The notes under the pieces were generated by a model, which saw only the letters and a list, made by a program, of their open reading frames with translations, was not told where the DNA came from and did not search any database. From Gp6-AA40 sp035496255 (GTDB lineage Bacteria > Acidobacteriota > Vicinamibacteria > Vicinamibacterales > UBA2999), in the NCBI GenBank assembly GCA_035496255.1, contig DATJEU010000042.1, forward strand, positions 65,956 to 129,955: 64,000 nt of DNA, written 5' to 3'. A program made the position numbers and the translations under genes. Below, piece by piece: positions 29,277 through 39,672 of the stretch (the stretch's first letter is position 1; each line of letters begins with the position of its first letter).

Positions 29277-30584
29277 CTACACCGCCGCCCTGAGCTGACG
29301 GATGGCACTTCGCCCCGCGTACTTACCGCGCGACCCCAGTTCCTCTTCCAGCCGCAGCAACTGGTTGTACTTCGCGATCCGATCGCTGCGGCTGGCGGAG
29401 CCGGTCTTGATCTGGCCGACCGACGTGCCGACCGCAAGATCGGCGATCGTGCTGTCTTCGGTCTCGCCGGAACGGTGCGAGATGACGCTGGCGTATCCGG
29501 CGGCGCCGGCCATGGCGATGGCGTCGAGGGTCTCTGATACGGTGCCGATCTGATTCAGTTTGACCAGCAGCGCGTTGGCGAGCCCCTGATCGATGCCTTT
29601 GCGCAGGATCGACGGATTGGTCACGAACAGGTCGTCCCCAACCAGTTGCACGCGCCCGCCGAGCGCCTTCGTCAGTTGTTTCCAACCGTCCCAATCGCCT
29701 TCGGCGACGCCGTCCTCGATCGAGATGATCGGATACTGCCGGACCCAGTCGGTGTACAGCTCGACCATCTGCTGCGGTGTTCGCGTCGGCTCGCCCGACT
29801 TTTTGAAGACATAGCGGCCGCTGTCCCACAGTTCGCTCGACGCGACGTCGAGCGCGACGAACACGTTCCCGCCAGGCTGGTAGCCCGCCTTCGTGATCGC
29901 TTCGAGCACGACGTCGACGGCTTCACGATTGGATTTCAGGTTCGGCGCGAACCCGCCCTCATCGCCGACGCCGGTGGAGTGGCCGGCTGTCTTCAGGATG
30001 CCGCGTAGGGTGTGGAAGATCTCGGCGCCGGCCCGCAGCGCTTCGCCAAACGTCGCCATGCCGATCGGCATCACCATGAACTCCTGGAAGTCGACGCTGC
30101 TGTCCGCGTGCGCGCCGCCATTCAGGATGTTCATCATCGGGACGGGCAACAGGTACGGGCCGCTGCCAGCCGTACGCCCGCTCAGTTCACGGAAGTATTC
30201 GTACAGTGGCCGGTCGGTCGCTGACGCCGCCGCGCGCGCCACCGCGATCGACACGCCCAGGAGCGCGTTGGCACCGAGGCGGCTCTTCGTCGGCGTGCCG
30301 TCCAGCGCGATGAGCTGCTGATCGATCGCGCGTTGATCGGCACCCTTTCCTTTCAGCGCCGCCGCGATCTCGCCGTTGACGTTGGCGACCGCCTTCTGCA
30401 CGCCCTTGCCGAGATAGCGCTGCTTGTCGCCGTCGCGAAGTTCAAGCGCCTCGTGCTCGCCTGTGGACGCCCCGGACGGCACCGCCGCGCGTCCGAGCGT
30501 GTTGCCGATACGTACGTCCACTTCGACCGTCGGATTCCCGCGGGAGTCGAGAATTTCACGGCCGTGAATGCTCGTGATTTCCAT
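29277..30584 (-). CDS. eno: Enolase
   Basis: 435 residues, standard length. Converts 2-phosphoglycerate to phosphoenolpyruvate; Mg-dependent cytoplasmic enzyme that is also a degradosome part in some bacteria. Signatures: IHGREILDSRGNPTVEVDV at the N terminus, SGASTGEHEALELRDGD, the metal/catalytic region SIEDGVAEGDWDGW, LVGDDLFVTN, the catalytic lysine in LLVKLNQIGT, and VISHRSGETEDSTIADLAVG. It starts at ATG 30584, 7 nt after TAAGAT (30592-30597), with no Shine-Dalgarno in the gap. gpmA follows 2 bp downstream. Confidence 0.98.
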   Translation of the reverse strand: MEITSIHGREILDSRGNPTVEVDVRIGNTLGRAAVPSGASTGEHEALELRDGDKQRYLGKGVQKAVANVNGEIAAALKGKGADQRAIDQQLIALDGTPTKSRLGANALLGVSIAVARAAASATDRPLYEYFRELSGRTAGSGPYLLPVPMMNILNGGAHADSSVDFQEFMVMPIGMATFGEALRAGAEIFHTLRGILKTAGHSTGVGDEGGFAPNLKSNREAVDVVLEAITKAGYQPGGNVFVALDVASSELWDSGRYVFKKSGEPTRTPQQMVELYTDWVRQYPIISIEDGVAEGDWDGWKQLTKALGGRVQLVGDDLFVTNPSILRKGIDQGLANALLVKLNQIGTVSETLDAIAMAGAAGYASVISHRSGETEDSTIADLAVGTSVGQIKTGSASRSDRIAKYNQLLRLEEELGSRGKYAGRSAIRQLRAAV

Positions 30585-30591
30585 AGCCGCG

Positions 30592-30597
30592 ATCTTA
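30592..30597 (-). promoter_or_regulatory. TAAGAT -10-like box 7 nt before the enolase start
   Basis: On the minus strand TAAGATCGCGGCT runs straight into the ATG, leaving 7 nt between box and start codon. This is a leaderless candidate. Confidence 0.45.
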
Positions 30598-30648
30598 CCT
30601 TCCGACGTCGACTCTTGACGTCGCGGACCTGGCGGGGCTCGTCAATGG

Positions 30649-31938
30649 CTACGCTTGCGCCGGGCCGCTGCGGTCCGCTTCCGCTTCCGCGCGCAGGGCG
30701 TCTTCAGTGATCGGTCCAATCAACGGTTCGTCGTCGGCCGTCACGATCACGACGCCGCTGTCGGTGACAGTGTGGCGCCGGCGATCCTCCTCGTGGTCGT
30801 AGCCGATCAGCGCGCCGCGGGGAATCAGGACGTCACGATCGACGATGGCCCGGCGGATGCGCGCGTGACGGCCGACCCGGACGCCGGGCATCAGGATCGT
30901 CTGGTCGATGTCGCAGAAGCTGTGCACGCGAACGTTCGGACAGAGAATGCTGCCCGAGACACGGCTGCCCGAAATGATGCAGCCGTTCGAGATAATTGAA
31001 TCCAGCGCCTGTCCGCACCGGCGCCCTTCCTCGGCAAAGACGAACTTGGCCGGCGGCGCCTGCGGTTGGTACGTCCGGAGCGGCCACTCCGGATCGTACA
31101 GGTTGAACTCCGGGTTCACCTGGCACAGATCCATGCTGGCTTCGAAGTAGGCGTCGAGCGTCCCGATGTCGCGCCAGTATTTCGACGCCTTCTTGTTCTC
31201 GTCGTAAAAGCGGTACGAGTACACGGGCGCTTCGCGTATCAGCGCCGGGATGATGTTCTTGCCGAAGTCGTGCTCGCTGTTGGCCGCTGCCGCGTCCTGG
31301 TCGAGCGTGCGCACCAGCACGTCCGCCTTGAAGATGTAGATGCCCATCGAGGCGAGCGCCACGTCCGGCGATCCCGGAACCGAGGCCGGCGCGTCCGGCT
31401 TCTCGGCAAAGCTGACCACCTTGTCCTGCTCGTCGATGCCGACGATCCCGAAGCGTTTGCTTTCGCCGACCGGCACTTCGATCGTCGCGAGCGTTGCGTC
31501 CGCGTCCTTGTCGACGTGGAAGCGGAGCATCTTCGCGTAGTCCATCTTGTAGACGTGGTCGCCCGACAGCACGATCACGTGGCTCGGCGATTCGCGGACG
31601 ATTGAGTACAGATTTTGATACACGGCATCGGCGGTACCCAGGTACCAGTGCTCCCCGACCCGCTTCTGTGGCGCGAGGATCTCGATGAACTCACCGAGCT
31701 CTTCGGAAACGACGCTCCAGCCCATGCGGATATGCCGGTGGAGCGACAGTGATTTGTACTGCGTGGCAATGAAAATCCGACGCAGCCCCGAGTTGATGCA
31801 GTTGCTCAGCGTGAAGTCGATGATGCGGTACGCACCGCCGAAATAAACCGCCGGTTTGGCTCGTTCCTTGGTGAGGGGATACAGCCGCTCGCCGACGCCG
31901 CCGGCAAGCAGGATGACCAGAATGTCGTCGAGGTCCAT
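30649..31938 (-). CDS. glgC: Glucose-1-phosphate adenylyltransferase
   Basis: 429 residues, standard length. Makes ADP-glucose from glucose 1-phosphate and ATP, the committed step to glycogen. N-terminal nucleotide-binding signature LAGGVGERLYPLTKERAKPAVYFGGAYRIIDFTLSNCINSGLRRI, ADP-glucose/allosteric region WYLGTADAVYQNL and HVIVLSGDHVYKMDY, then YWRDIGTLDAYFEASMDL. A left-handed beta-helix domain ends the protein (SRVSGSILCPNVRVHSFCDIDQTILMPGVRVG). On the minus strand an extended -10 (TGC-TATCAT) lies about 21 nt before the ATG, with no Shine-Dalgarno. It is 64 bp upstream of eno but separated by that gene's own promoter box. Confidence 0.96.
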   Translation of the reverse strand: MDLDDILVILLAGGVGERLYPLTKERAKPAVYFGGAYRIIDFTLSNCINSGLRRIFIATQYKSLSLHRHIRMGWSVVSEELGEFIEILAPQKRVGEHWYLGTADAVYQNLYSIVRESPSHVIVLSGDHVYKMDYAKMLRFHVDKDADATLATIEVPVGESKRFGIVGIDEQDKVVSFAEKPDAPASVPGSPDVALASMGIYIFKADVLVRTLDQDAAAANSEHDFGKNIIPALIREAPVYSYRFYDENKKASKYWRDIGTLDAYFEASMDLCQVNPEFNLYDPEWPLRTYQPQAPPAKFVFAEEGRRCGQALDSIISNGCIISGSRVSGSILCPNVRVHSFCDIDQTILMPGVRVGRHARIRRAIVDRDVLIPRGALIGYDHEEDRRRHTVTDSGVVIVTADDEPLIGPITEDALRAEAEADRSGPAQA

Positions 31939-31978
31939 GGGGTACCGGAAAGGGTGGCGATGATAGCACTTGGGGCCT

Positions 31979-32007
31979 TTGACTTGCCCCGAACCGGGGC
32001 CTATGAT
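31979..32007 (+). promoter_or_regulatory. Sigma70 promoter with a palindromic spacer
   Basis: TTGACT at 31979-31984, a 17-base spacer and TATGAT at 32002-32007. The spacer contains GCCCC-GAACC-GGGGC, a hairpin or operator-like palindrome that would lie between the -35 and -10 boxes. It drives the secreted protein gene at 32089; the leader is about 75 nt. Confidence 0.65.
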
Positions 32008-32088
32008 CAGCCGATTCGGATTCTTGGATTAGACCGACAGTAAGCTGGATTACAGGTGGATAAGAGAGACGTGGAGAAGAGAAGCATC

Positions 32089-33132
32089 ATGCAGTTCCGT
32101 CGGGGCCTTGCCGCATGTCTCGCGGCAGCCGTTGTCATGTCGTCCGCAGTGTTCGCGCAGCGGAACAATCAGCAGCCACAGCGATCGAAGGCGGAGCAGG
32201 CGGATCTCGTCGCGCTCTCGAGCGCGGTCGATTTCGCCGCAGCGGGCCAGCCGGCGAACGATATCCCGATCACGTGGGACCGCAATCACTTCATGCGCGC
32301 CGCGGATCTCACCGGCATTCTGGCGTTCGAGGCTACGGTCGACAAAAGCGCACTATCGGGAAAGGACGTCGCGGTTTACATCCGCCTGATGGACAAGGCG
32401 CAGATCGACAAGGTCGCCGAGCTGGCGAAGATGTCCGAGAAGGATCGCGCCGCCGCGGCCAAGACCGCGGGCCCGGTCAACTATCCGGTGCAGGCGTTGC
32501 TGTTCACCGAACTGCCCGCTGACGGAAAGCTGTCGCGGCGGGTTTCTGTACCGCCGGGCGAATACGAGCTGTTCCTCGCGGTCAAGGACAAGGCGAAAGA
32601 CGAGAAGGCCAAGCCCGGCAAAGTCGGCATCCTCCGCAAATCGATCGTCGTCCCGGAGTACGACGGCTCGCTGACGACCAGCGACGTCATCGTCGCGGAC
32701 AAGGTCGAGGAGATGGCGCAGCCGCTGCCGCAGAACAAGCAGGATGACAACCCGTACGTCTTCGGGCCGTATCGATTCCAGCCGACGTCGTCGAACAAGT
32801 TCGCGAAGACCGGCGAGTTGAACGTGGTGTTCTGGGTGTACGACGCTGCTGTGTCGCCGACCACAGGCAAGCCGGACGTGCAGGTCGAATACAACTTCTA
32901 CACGAAGGCTGCGGACGGCGAGAAGTTCTTCAACAAGATGATGCCCGTCGTGCTGAATGCGATGACGCTGCCGCCGGACTTCGACTATACGAAGACCGGA
33001 AAGCAGATGACGCAACTGCAGTCCGTCGGTCTGACGCCGTTCCCCCCGGGCGATTATCGACTCGAGATCAAGGTCACCGACAAGACGAACAACAAGACGG
33101 TGACTCGCAACGTCAACTTCAACGTGGCGTAA
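32089..33132 (+). CDS. Secreted protein of unknown function
   Basis: 347 residues. ATG 32089 is chosen over an upstream GTG in the same frame because a signal peptide starts at once (MQFRRGLAACLAAAVVMSSAVFAQ) and GGAGAAGAG lies before it. The mature part is beta-rich, with GEYELFLAVKDKAKDEKAK, then three blocks that look like repeated immunoglobulin-type strands (DYRLEIKVTDKTNNKTVTRNVNFNV at the end). No catalytic motif. Similar proteins are common in Acidobacteriota but have no known role. It lies upstream of the beta-barrel gene on the same strand; a 26-bp tandem duplication straddles its stop codon. Confidence 0.75.
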   Translation: MQFRRGLAACLAAAVVMSSAVFAQRNNQQPQRSKAEQADLVALSSAVDFAAAGQPANDIPITWDRNHFMRAADLTGILAFEATVDKSALSGKDVAVYIRLMDKAQIDKVAELAKMSEKDRAAAAKTAGPVNYPVQALLFTELPADGKLSRRVSVPPGEYELFLAVKDKAKDEKAKPGKVGILRKSIVVPEYDGSLTTSDVIVADKVEEMAQPLPQNKQDDNPYVFGPYRFQPTSSNKFAKTGELNVVFWVYDAAVSPTTGKPDVQVEYNFYTKAADGEKFFNKMMPVVLNAMTLPPDFDYTKTGKQMTQLQSVGLTPFPPGDYRLEIKVTDKTNNKTVTRNVNFNVA

Positions 33133-33174
33133 GCCACAGCGCGAACAGCGTGGCGTGAGCCACAGCGCTAACAG
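33123..33174. repeat. 26-bp tandem duplication over a stop codon
   Basis: Copies at 33123-33148 and 33149-33174 match at 24 of 26 positions. Each contains GTGGC-GT[A/G]A-GCCAC, a 5-bp hairpin with a 4-nt loop; the TAA stop of the secreted protein gene lies in the loop of copy 1. Confidence 0.75.
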
Positions 33175-33210
33175 GGCCCGGCCCGCCTGGCCCGGAAACG
33201 AGCACGACCG

Positions 33211-35091
33211 ATGATCCGGATTGTCACCCGCTGGTGGTTACCGCTGGTCATGGTGTGCGTTCTCCTGCCGTCGCCGGCGGCGGCGCAGCTCGCGCTGCGA
33301 CCCTCGCTCCAGACCACGTCGCTGCAGGCCACGTCGCAGACTGGCGTGATTGCGCAAGGCGAGCTCCACGGCGTCGTCCAGGACGATCGTGGGATTGCCC
33401 TCGCAGGGGCCGTGGTCTCGGCGCTCGGATCGACGACGGCCTTCGCGGTGTCGGACCGCGATGGCCAGTTCCTGTTCCGGAGCCTGCCCTACGGTCCATA
33501 CCTCCTTCGCGCGCATCTCCAGGGCTATGTCCCAGCCCGGGCGCGTGTCGTTCAGGTCAACGGCAACAAGAACACTTGGACGCTTGCCCTGTCCCGCGCG
33601 GACGCGGAAGGTGCCCCCTCCGTGCTCGCAGCCGGTGTTGGCGGCAGCAGTGAGTCGACTCCGCCCGATAGCGCGACCGATGTACACGATCATGACGAGG
33701 TCGCATGGCGGCTCCGGCACCTGAAGCGCTCCGTCCTCAAGGACGAGATCGACGGCGTAGTCGCGAGTGACGAGTGGGCACGCGAAAATCCGCTGGCCGG
33801 CGTGGCCCGTTCCATCGGCGTCGCTGCCCGCGGCGGGGCAGGCCTTTTCAGCGACCTGCCGTTCTCCGGTCAGATCAACCTGCTGACGACGACGTCGTTC
33901 GATCGGCCGCAGGAGCTCTTCTCGATCAACGCAGGCGTCCCACAGGGCGTCGCATACGTCTCGCTGGTCGCCCCGATGTCGGATGGGGACTGGACCGTTC
34001 GCGGAACGTTGACCGAAGGGGACGTCTCGTCCTGGATCGTTGCCGGGTCGTACGCGCGCCGCGCGGGAGCGACGCACCGTTACGAAGCGGGACTCTCGTA
34101 CAGCATGCAGCGCTATCTCGGCGGCAACAGCGAAGCGCTGACTGCCGTGCGCGATGGCGGGCGCAACGTCGGGTCGCTCTACGCCTACGATGACTGGTCG
34201 CTGGGACGACGCGTGCACGTCGGCTACGGCGGCAAGTACGCGAGTTACGACTATCTGACGACGAATCGGGGGCTGTTCAGCCCGCGCGTGAGCGTGTCGG
34301 TACAACCGATCGCGGGCGATTCACTTCGCGTCCGCACAGCCGTCTCGCACCGCGAAATCGCGCCCGGCGCCGAGGAGTTCATTCCGCCGACCGTCGGTCT
34401 GTGGCTGCCGCCGGAGCGGACGTTCTCCGCCGTCGGCCATTCCGCGTTTCTGCCGGAGCGGCTCGATCACTACGAAGTTGGCGTCGATCGCGAGTGGGCG
34501 CGACAGGTCATCATCGGGGTGCGCGCATTCCGCCAGGACATCAGCGATCAGATCGTGACGTTGTTCGGCCGGGCAACCGGTGTCGCCACCGACATGGGCC
34601 ACTACGTCGTCGGGTCCGCAGGCGACGTGCAGGCCTTCGGTTGGGGCGCGACCGCGAGCCGCGACGTCGGCGATCGCCTCCGCGCATCCGTCGATTACAT
34701 GGAAAGCAATACGCAGCGCACGAGCCTGTCGCCCTCGGAGCGGCGTCTGGGTCGTATCGCTCCGGCGGTGCTTCGTGGCGACGAGACCATTCGCAGCGTG
34801 ACCGCGTCGGTGCAGAGCATCATCCCGGTGACATCGACTCGTCTACTCGTCGTCTATCGCGTCAGCAATGCGTTTGCTGATGCGATCACGACGCGCGGCA
34901 CCGCGTCGCGCTTCGACGTGCAGATGAACCAGTCGCTGCCGTTCCTCAATTTCACCAACTCGCAGTGGGAGTTGCTGGTCGCGGTGCGCAACATGTTCCG
35001 CGAAGATCTGTTCGACGGATCGGTGTACGACGAACTGCTCGTGGTCCGTCCGCCGAAGCGTGTGCTCGGCGGCGTGACCGTGCGTTTCTAA
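33211..35091 (+). CDS. TonB-receptor-like outer-membrane barrel without a clear plug
   Basis: 626 residues. Signal peptide (about 1-26, cleavage after AAA/AQ). A carboxypeptidase-regulatory-like beta domain follows (about 48-125: GELHGVVQDDRGIALAGAVVSALGSTTAFAVSDRDGQFLFRSLPYGPYLLRA). After a linker there is a beta-barrel of alternating short strands ending in F (VRF), as outer-membrane proteins do. The usual plug domain with its TonB box is not visible, and the length is short for a full TonB receptor (often 700-1000), so it may be a plugless outer-membrane barrel. ATG 33211 has no strong Shine-Dalgarno. Probably co-transcribed with the secreted protein gene 78 bp upstream. Confidence 0.8.
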   Translation: MIRIVTRWWLPLVMVCVLLPSPAAAQLALRPSLQTTSLQATSQTGVIAQGELHGVVQDDRGIALAGAVVSALGSTTAFAVSDRDGQFLFRSLPYGPYLLRAHLQGYVPARARVVQVNGNKNTWTLALSRADAEGAPSVLAAGVGGSSESTPPDSATDVHDHDEVAWRLRHLKRSVLKDEIDGVVASDEWARENPLAGVARSIGVAARGGAGLFSDLPFSGQINLLTTTSFDRPQELFSINAGVPQGVAYVSLVAPMSDGDWTVRGTLTEGDVSSWIVAGSYARRAGATHRYEAGLSYSMQRYLGGNSEALTAVRDGGRNVGSLYAYDDWSLGRRVHVGYGGKYASYDYLTTNRGLFSPRVSVSVQPIAGDSLRVRTAVSHREIAPGAEEFIPPTVGLWLPPERTFSAVGHSAFLPERLDHYEVGVDREWARQVIIGVRAFRQDISDQIVTLFGRATGVATDMGHYVVGSAGDVQAFGWGATASRDVGDRLRASVDYMESNTQRTSLSPSERRLGRIAPAVLRGDETIRSVTASVQSIIPVTSTRLLVVYRVSNAFADAITTRGTASRFDVQMNQSLPFLNFTNSQWELLVAVRNMFREDLFDGSVYDELLVVRPPKRVLGGVTVRF

Positions 35092-35110
35092 CGTCCGCCG
35101 GTGAGAACCA

Positions 35111-35136
35111 TGGGGCGCGCGAGCGCCCCATTTTTT
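35111..35136 (+). terminator. Intrinsic terminator after the barrel gene
   Basis: TGGGGCGC (35111-35118) pairs with GCGCCCCA (35123-35130) over a GCGA tetraloop, and six Ts follow at 35131-35136. This is a textbook Rho-independent terminator. Confidence 0.92.
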
Positions 35137-35164
35137 GGCTTTGTTTTTCGCTCCATTCGTTTGA

Positions 35165-38080
35165 ATGCGATCTCCTGACGGTTGGATCCGCTCCGCGCGC
35201 CTGTCGGCATGGCGCGGGATTACGCGGCCGGCGCTGCCGGTTGTCGTCGTCTCGGCGCTGCTGTGCCTGGGTGCGGCGAACGTCGCCGCGCGCGTGCAGT
35301 TCCACGAGGTCGAGGATGGCGTGCTCTGGGTGGAGAGTCCGGAAGGCATCACCGCTCGGGACATCGCACCGGGAACGGCGGCGGCGGCCGGTGGATTGAA
35401 GCGCGGCGACCTTCTCGTCGCGATCGACGATCAGCCGGTGCAGCAGGTGTCGGACGTCCTCGACGCGCTGCATCGAGCCGACGCGGGCACCGAACTGCGG
35501 TATACGGTGCTGCGTCTCGGCACGCGTGAAGTGTTCGACATGCGCGTCATGCCGATTCCCAACGGACCGGGAGCGCTCTACTTCGTCCTGGCTGCCGTCG
35601 GGATCTTCACGCTGCTCGTTGGCGGCGCCGTACGGCTGCGGCGTCCGCGCGATCCGGCGACGCTCCATTTCTTCTGGCTCGCCGTCGCGTTTTTCGGTGT
35701 CTTCACGTTCTCCTTCAGCGGCCGGCTCGATCGCCTCGACTGGGTGTTCTTCTGGGCCGACGAGATCTCCCGGCTGGCGCTGCCGCCGATGTTCCTGCAC
35801 TTTACGCTGGTCTTCCCGGAGCGGCCGCGGCGATGGACTGGCGGTGTCGCGGGGCGGACCTTCGCGGCGGCGATCTACCTGCCGGCCGTCGTCCTCGGGA
35901 TCGCGCGTGTCGTCGCGATCATGCGTGGCGACGCCGACGGCGAGTTCTTCGCCCGTCTGACGGAGACCCTTGATCGGTTCGAGATGTTCTATCTGGCGAT
36001 CTGCCTGATTGGCGGGTTGACGGGTCTTACGCGGGCGGTCTCGCAGGTACGTTCGATCACCGGCCGCCGGCAGTTGCGCTGGATTGTGTGGGGCACCGCG
36101 CTCGGTGCCGGTCCGTTTGCACTCGGCTACGCGCTGCCGTACGCCATCGGCGTTTCACCGACGTTGCCGATGGAGCTCTCGGCGATTCCGCTCAGCCTGA
36201 TTCCGCTGGCTTACGCTTCGGCAATCGTCCGTTACCGCCTCATGGACATCGAGGTGATCGTCAAGCGCGCGCTCGTCTATGCGGCGGCGCTGTCGGCGAT
36301 CGTCGTCCTGTACGCAGTGCTGCTGCAGGTGGTCGAGCGCACGTTCGTCAGCGGTGCGGAGAACCGGTGGTTTCTCGCTCTGCTCGCGACATTGGTCGCC
36401 GTCCTGCTCGCGCCTCCGGTCAAGGATTTTGTGCAGAACGCGCTCGATCGCGCGTTCTACCGTGATCGCTACGACTACCGCCGTGCCCTGGTCGGCTTCG
36501 CCCGCGATCTGAACAGCGATCTCGATCTGCATCGCCTGGCCGAGCGCCTCGTCTCGCGCGTGATGGAAACGCTGTTGATCGATCGCATGGCGCTGATGCT
36601 CGAAGACGAGGTCACGCCGCATTTCGGCTCCGTTCGCAGCTCCGGGTTCGGCGACGCGCATCCACCTGCGCTGCCGAAGCGATCGGGCGTCGGCGCCAGG
36701 CTGGCCGCCGGTCATGTCGTCGCGCTCGATGACCCGATGGCCGTGAGCCGGTTCGCCGTCGAAGAGATCGAGTTCTGGCGCGACTCGGGCCTCTACTATT
36801 TCGTGCCGTGCGTCTCGAAGGAAGGCACGATCGCGCTGCTGGCGCTTGGACGCAAAGACACCGGCGAGCCGCTGAACAGCGAGGACATGGGACTGCTCTC
36901 GGCCGTCGCCGGACAGATTGCCACGGCGCTCGAGAACGCGCGGCTGTACCGGCAGTTGCACGTCAAGGCGATGGAGCTCGATCGCCTGCGTGCCTTCAAC
37001 GAAAACATTCTCGAGTCGCTCGACGACGGCCTGCTGGTGCTCGATCTCGACGATCGCATCGTCCGCTGGAACAAGGCGCTCGAGCAGATCTACGGGGTGA
37101 CCGCCGAAGCGGCGTCAGGGCAGCGGTTCGATCAAATCTTTGACGCGATGTTCGTGGAGGCCATCCGTACGGCTCGTCGCGACACACCCTCGGGCGCCAC
37201 GCTGTCGCGGATGCCGCTCAGCGGCCGCGCCGCTCGCGATGGCCACGAACTGACCGTCAATGCGGCGGTCGTGCCGTTGCGCGCCGTCGACAGCACCGGA
37301 CCGACCACGGTTGGCACGATCGTCATCCTCGAGGACGTCACGGCGCGCGTGCAGCTCGAGGAACAGTTGCAGATTTCGGAGAAGATGGCGTCGATTGGTC
37401 TGCTTGCCGCCGGCGTCGCGCACGAGGTGAATACGCCGCTGACGGGCATCTCGAGTTTTACGCAGATGCTGCTCGAAGGCGCCGATCCCGAGGACCCGAA
37501 GACCAGGCTGCTCGAGAAAATCGAGCGCCAGACCTTCCGTGCGGCGAAGATCGTCAACGGGCTGCTCAATCTCTCGCGTCCGGCCCATGCCGCCACGTCC
37601 GAGCGCGCGCCCGTCGATCTGAATAACGTCGTCGGCGAAGTGCTCGCGCTGCTGGAGCATCAGTTCTCGCAGCACAACATCAAGGTGCGGCGCGAACTGA
37701 GTGACGACGCGCTGCTGGTCCTGGGGATGGAGCACAAGCTGCAGCAGGTGTTCCTGAACCTGTTCCTGAACGCGCGCGATGCGATGCCGAAGGGAGGCTG
37801 GCTGTCGATCGCCACGCGCGTCGAGGACGGCCGCGTGCTGGCGGAAGTCTCCGACACGGGATCCGGCATTCCCAACGAGTACCTCTCACGCATCTACGAC
37901 CCGTTCTTCACGACCAAGACCCTTGGCCAGGGCACCGGCCTCGGGTTGTCGATCACGTACGGCATCGTGCGGGAGCACAACGGCGCCATCGACTGCGACA
38001 GCAGCGTGGGGCAGGGCACCCGGTTCCTTCTCTCGTTTCCACCGGTGCGGGCTGAACGCGCGGCAGCGGCAGTGCACTAG
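35165..38080 (+). CDS. PDZ-GAF-PAS sensor histidine kinase
   Basis: 971 residues. An N-terminal transmembrane helix (about 25-42) is followed by a periplasmic PDZ domain (about 60-125: ITARDIAPGTAAAAGGLKRGDLLVAIDDQPV). About eight more transmembrane helices run to about residue 425, then a GAF-like domain (about 440-600), a PAS domain (about 615-730), a HisKA dimerisation domain with the phospho-acceptor H753 in AHEVNTPLTG, and a HATPase with N box NLFLNARDAMP, G1 DTGSGIP, F box YDPFFTTK and G2 GTGLGLSITYG. It senses something at or near the membrane and phosphorylates a regulator, very likely the sigma54 activator starting 18 bp downstream. Stimulus unknown. It follows a terminator. Confidence 0.93.
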   Translation: MRSPDGWIRSARLSAWRGITRPALPVVVVSALLCLGAANVAARVQFHEVEDGVLWVESPEGITARDIAPGTAAAAGGLKRGDLLVAIDDQPVQQVSDVLDALHRADAGTELRYTVLRLGTREVFDMRVMPIPNGPGALYFVLAAVGIFTLLVGGAVRLRRPRDPATLHFFWLAVAFFGVFTFSFSGRLDRLDWVFFWADEISRLALPPMFLHFTLVFPERPRRWTGGVAGRTFAAAIYLPAVVLGIARVVAIMRGDADGEFFARLTETLDRFEMFYLAICLIGGLTGLTRAVSQVRSITGRRQLRWIVWGTALGAGPFALGYALPYAIGVSPTLPMELSAIPLSLIPLAYASAIVRYRLMDIEVIVKRALVYAAALSAIVVLYAVLLQVVERTFVSGAENRWFLALLATLVAVLLAPPVKDFVQNALDRAFYRDRYDYRRALVGFARDLNSDLDLHRLAERLVSRVMETLLIDRMALMLEDEVTPHFGSVRSSGFGDAHPPALPKRSGVGARLAAGHVVALDDPMAVSRFAVEEIEFWRDSGLYYFVPCVSKEGTIALLALGRKDTGEPLNSEDMGLLSAVAGQIATALENARLYRQLHVKAMELDRLRAFNENILESLDDGLLVLDLDDRIVRWNKALEQIYGVTAEAASGQRFDQIFDAMFVEAIRTARRDTPSGATLSRMPLSGRAARDGHELTVNAAVVPLRAVDSTGPTTVGTIVILEDVTARVQLEEQLQISEKMASIGLLAAGVAHEVNTPLTGISSFTQMLLEGADPEDPKTRLLEKIERQTFRAAKIVNGLLNLSRPAHAATSERAPVDLNNVVGEVLALLEHQFSQHNIKVRRELSDDALLVLGMEHKLQQVFLNLFLNARDAMPKGGWLSIATRVEDGRVLAEVSDTGSGIPNEYLSRIYDPFFTTKTLGQGTGLGLSITYGIVREHNGAIDCDSSVGQGTRFLLSFPPVRAERAAAAVH

Positions 38081-38098
38081 GCAGGCAGGTCCTTGGCA

Positions 38099-39562
<1,464 letters not shown>

Positions 39563-39569
39563 TCACAAG

Positions 39570-39657
39570 GCAGAATTCAGCATTCAGACACGAGCCGCCG
39601 GGTGACAGCGGATCCGCGCCGCTGTCTGGACCCTGAATGTTGCATTCTGAATTCTGC
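39570..39657. repeat. Word-iterated intergenic hairpin, copy 3
   Basis: Left arm 39570-39587 (gcagaattcagcattcag) and right arm 39633-39657 are reverse complements apart from a 7-nt insertion in the right arm. A second hairpin (GACAGCGG/CCGCTGTC, 39604-39626) lies in the loop. It sits 8 nt past the regulator stop and 16 nt past the stop of the convergent glycosyltransferase gene. Confidence 0.7.
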
Positions 39658-39672
39658 ATGTGTGAATGTCGA

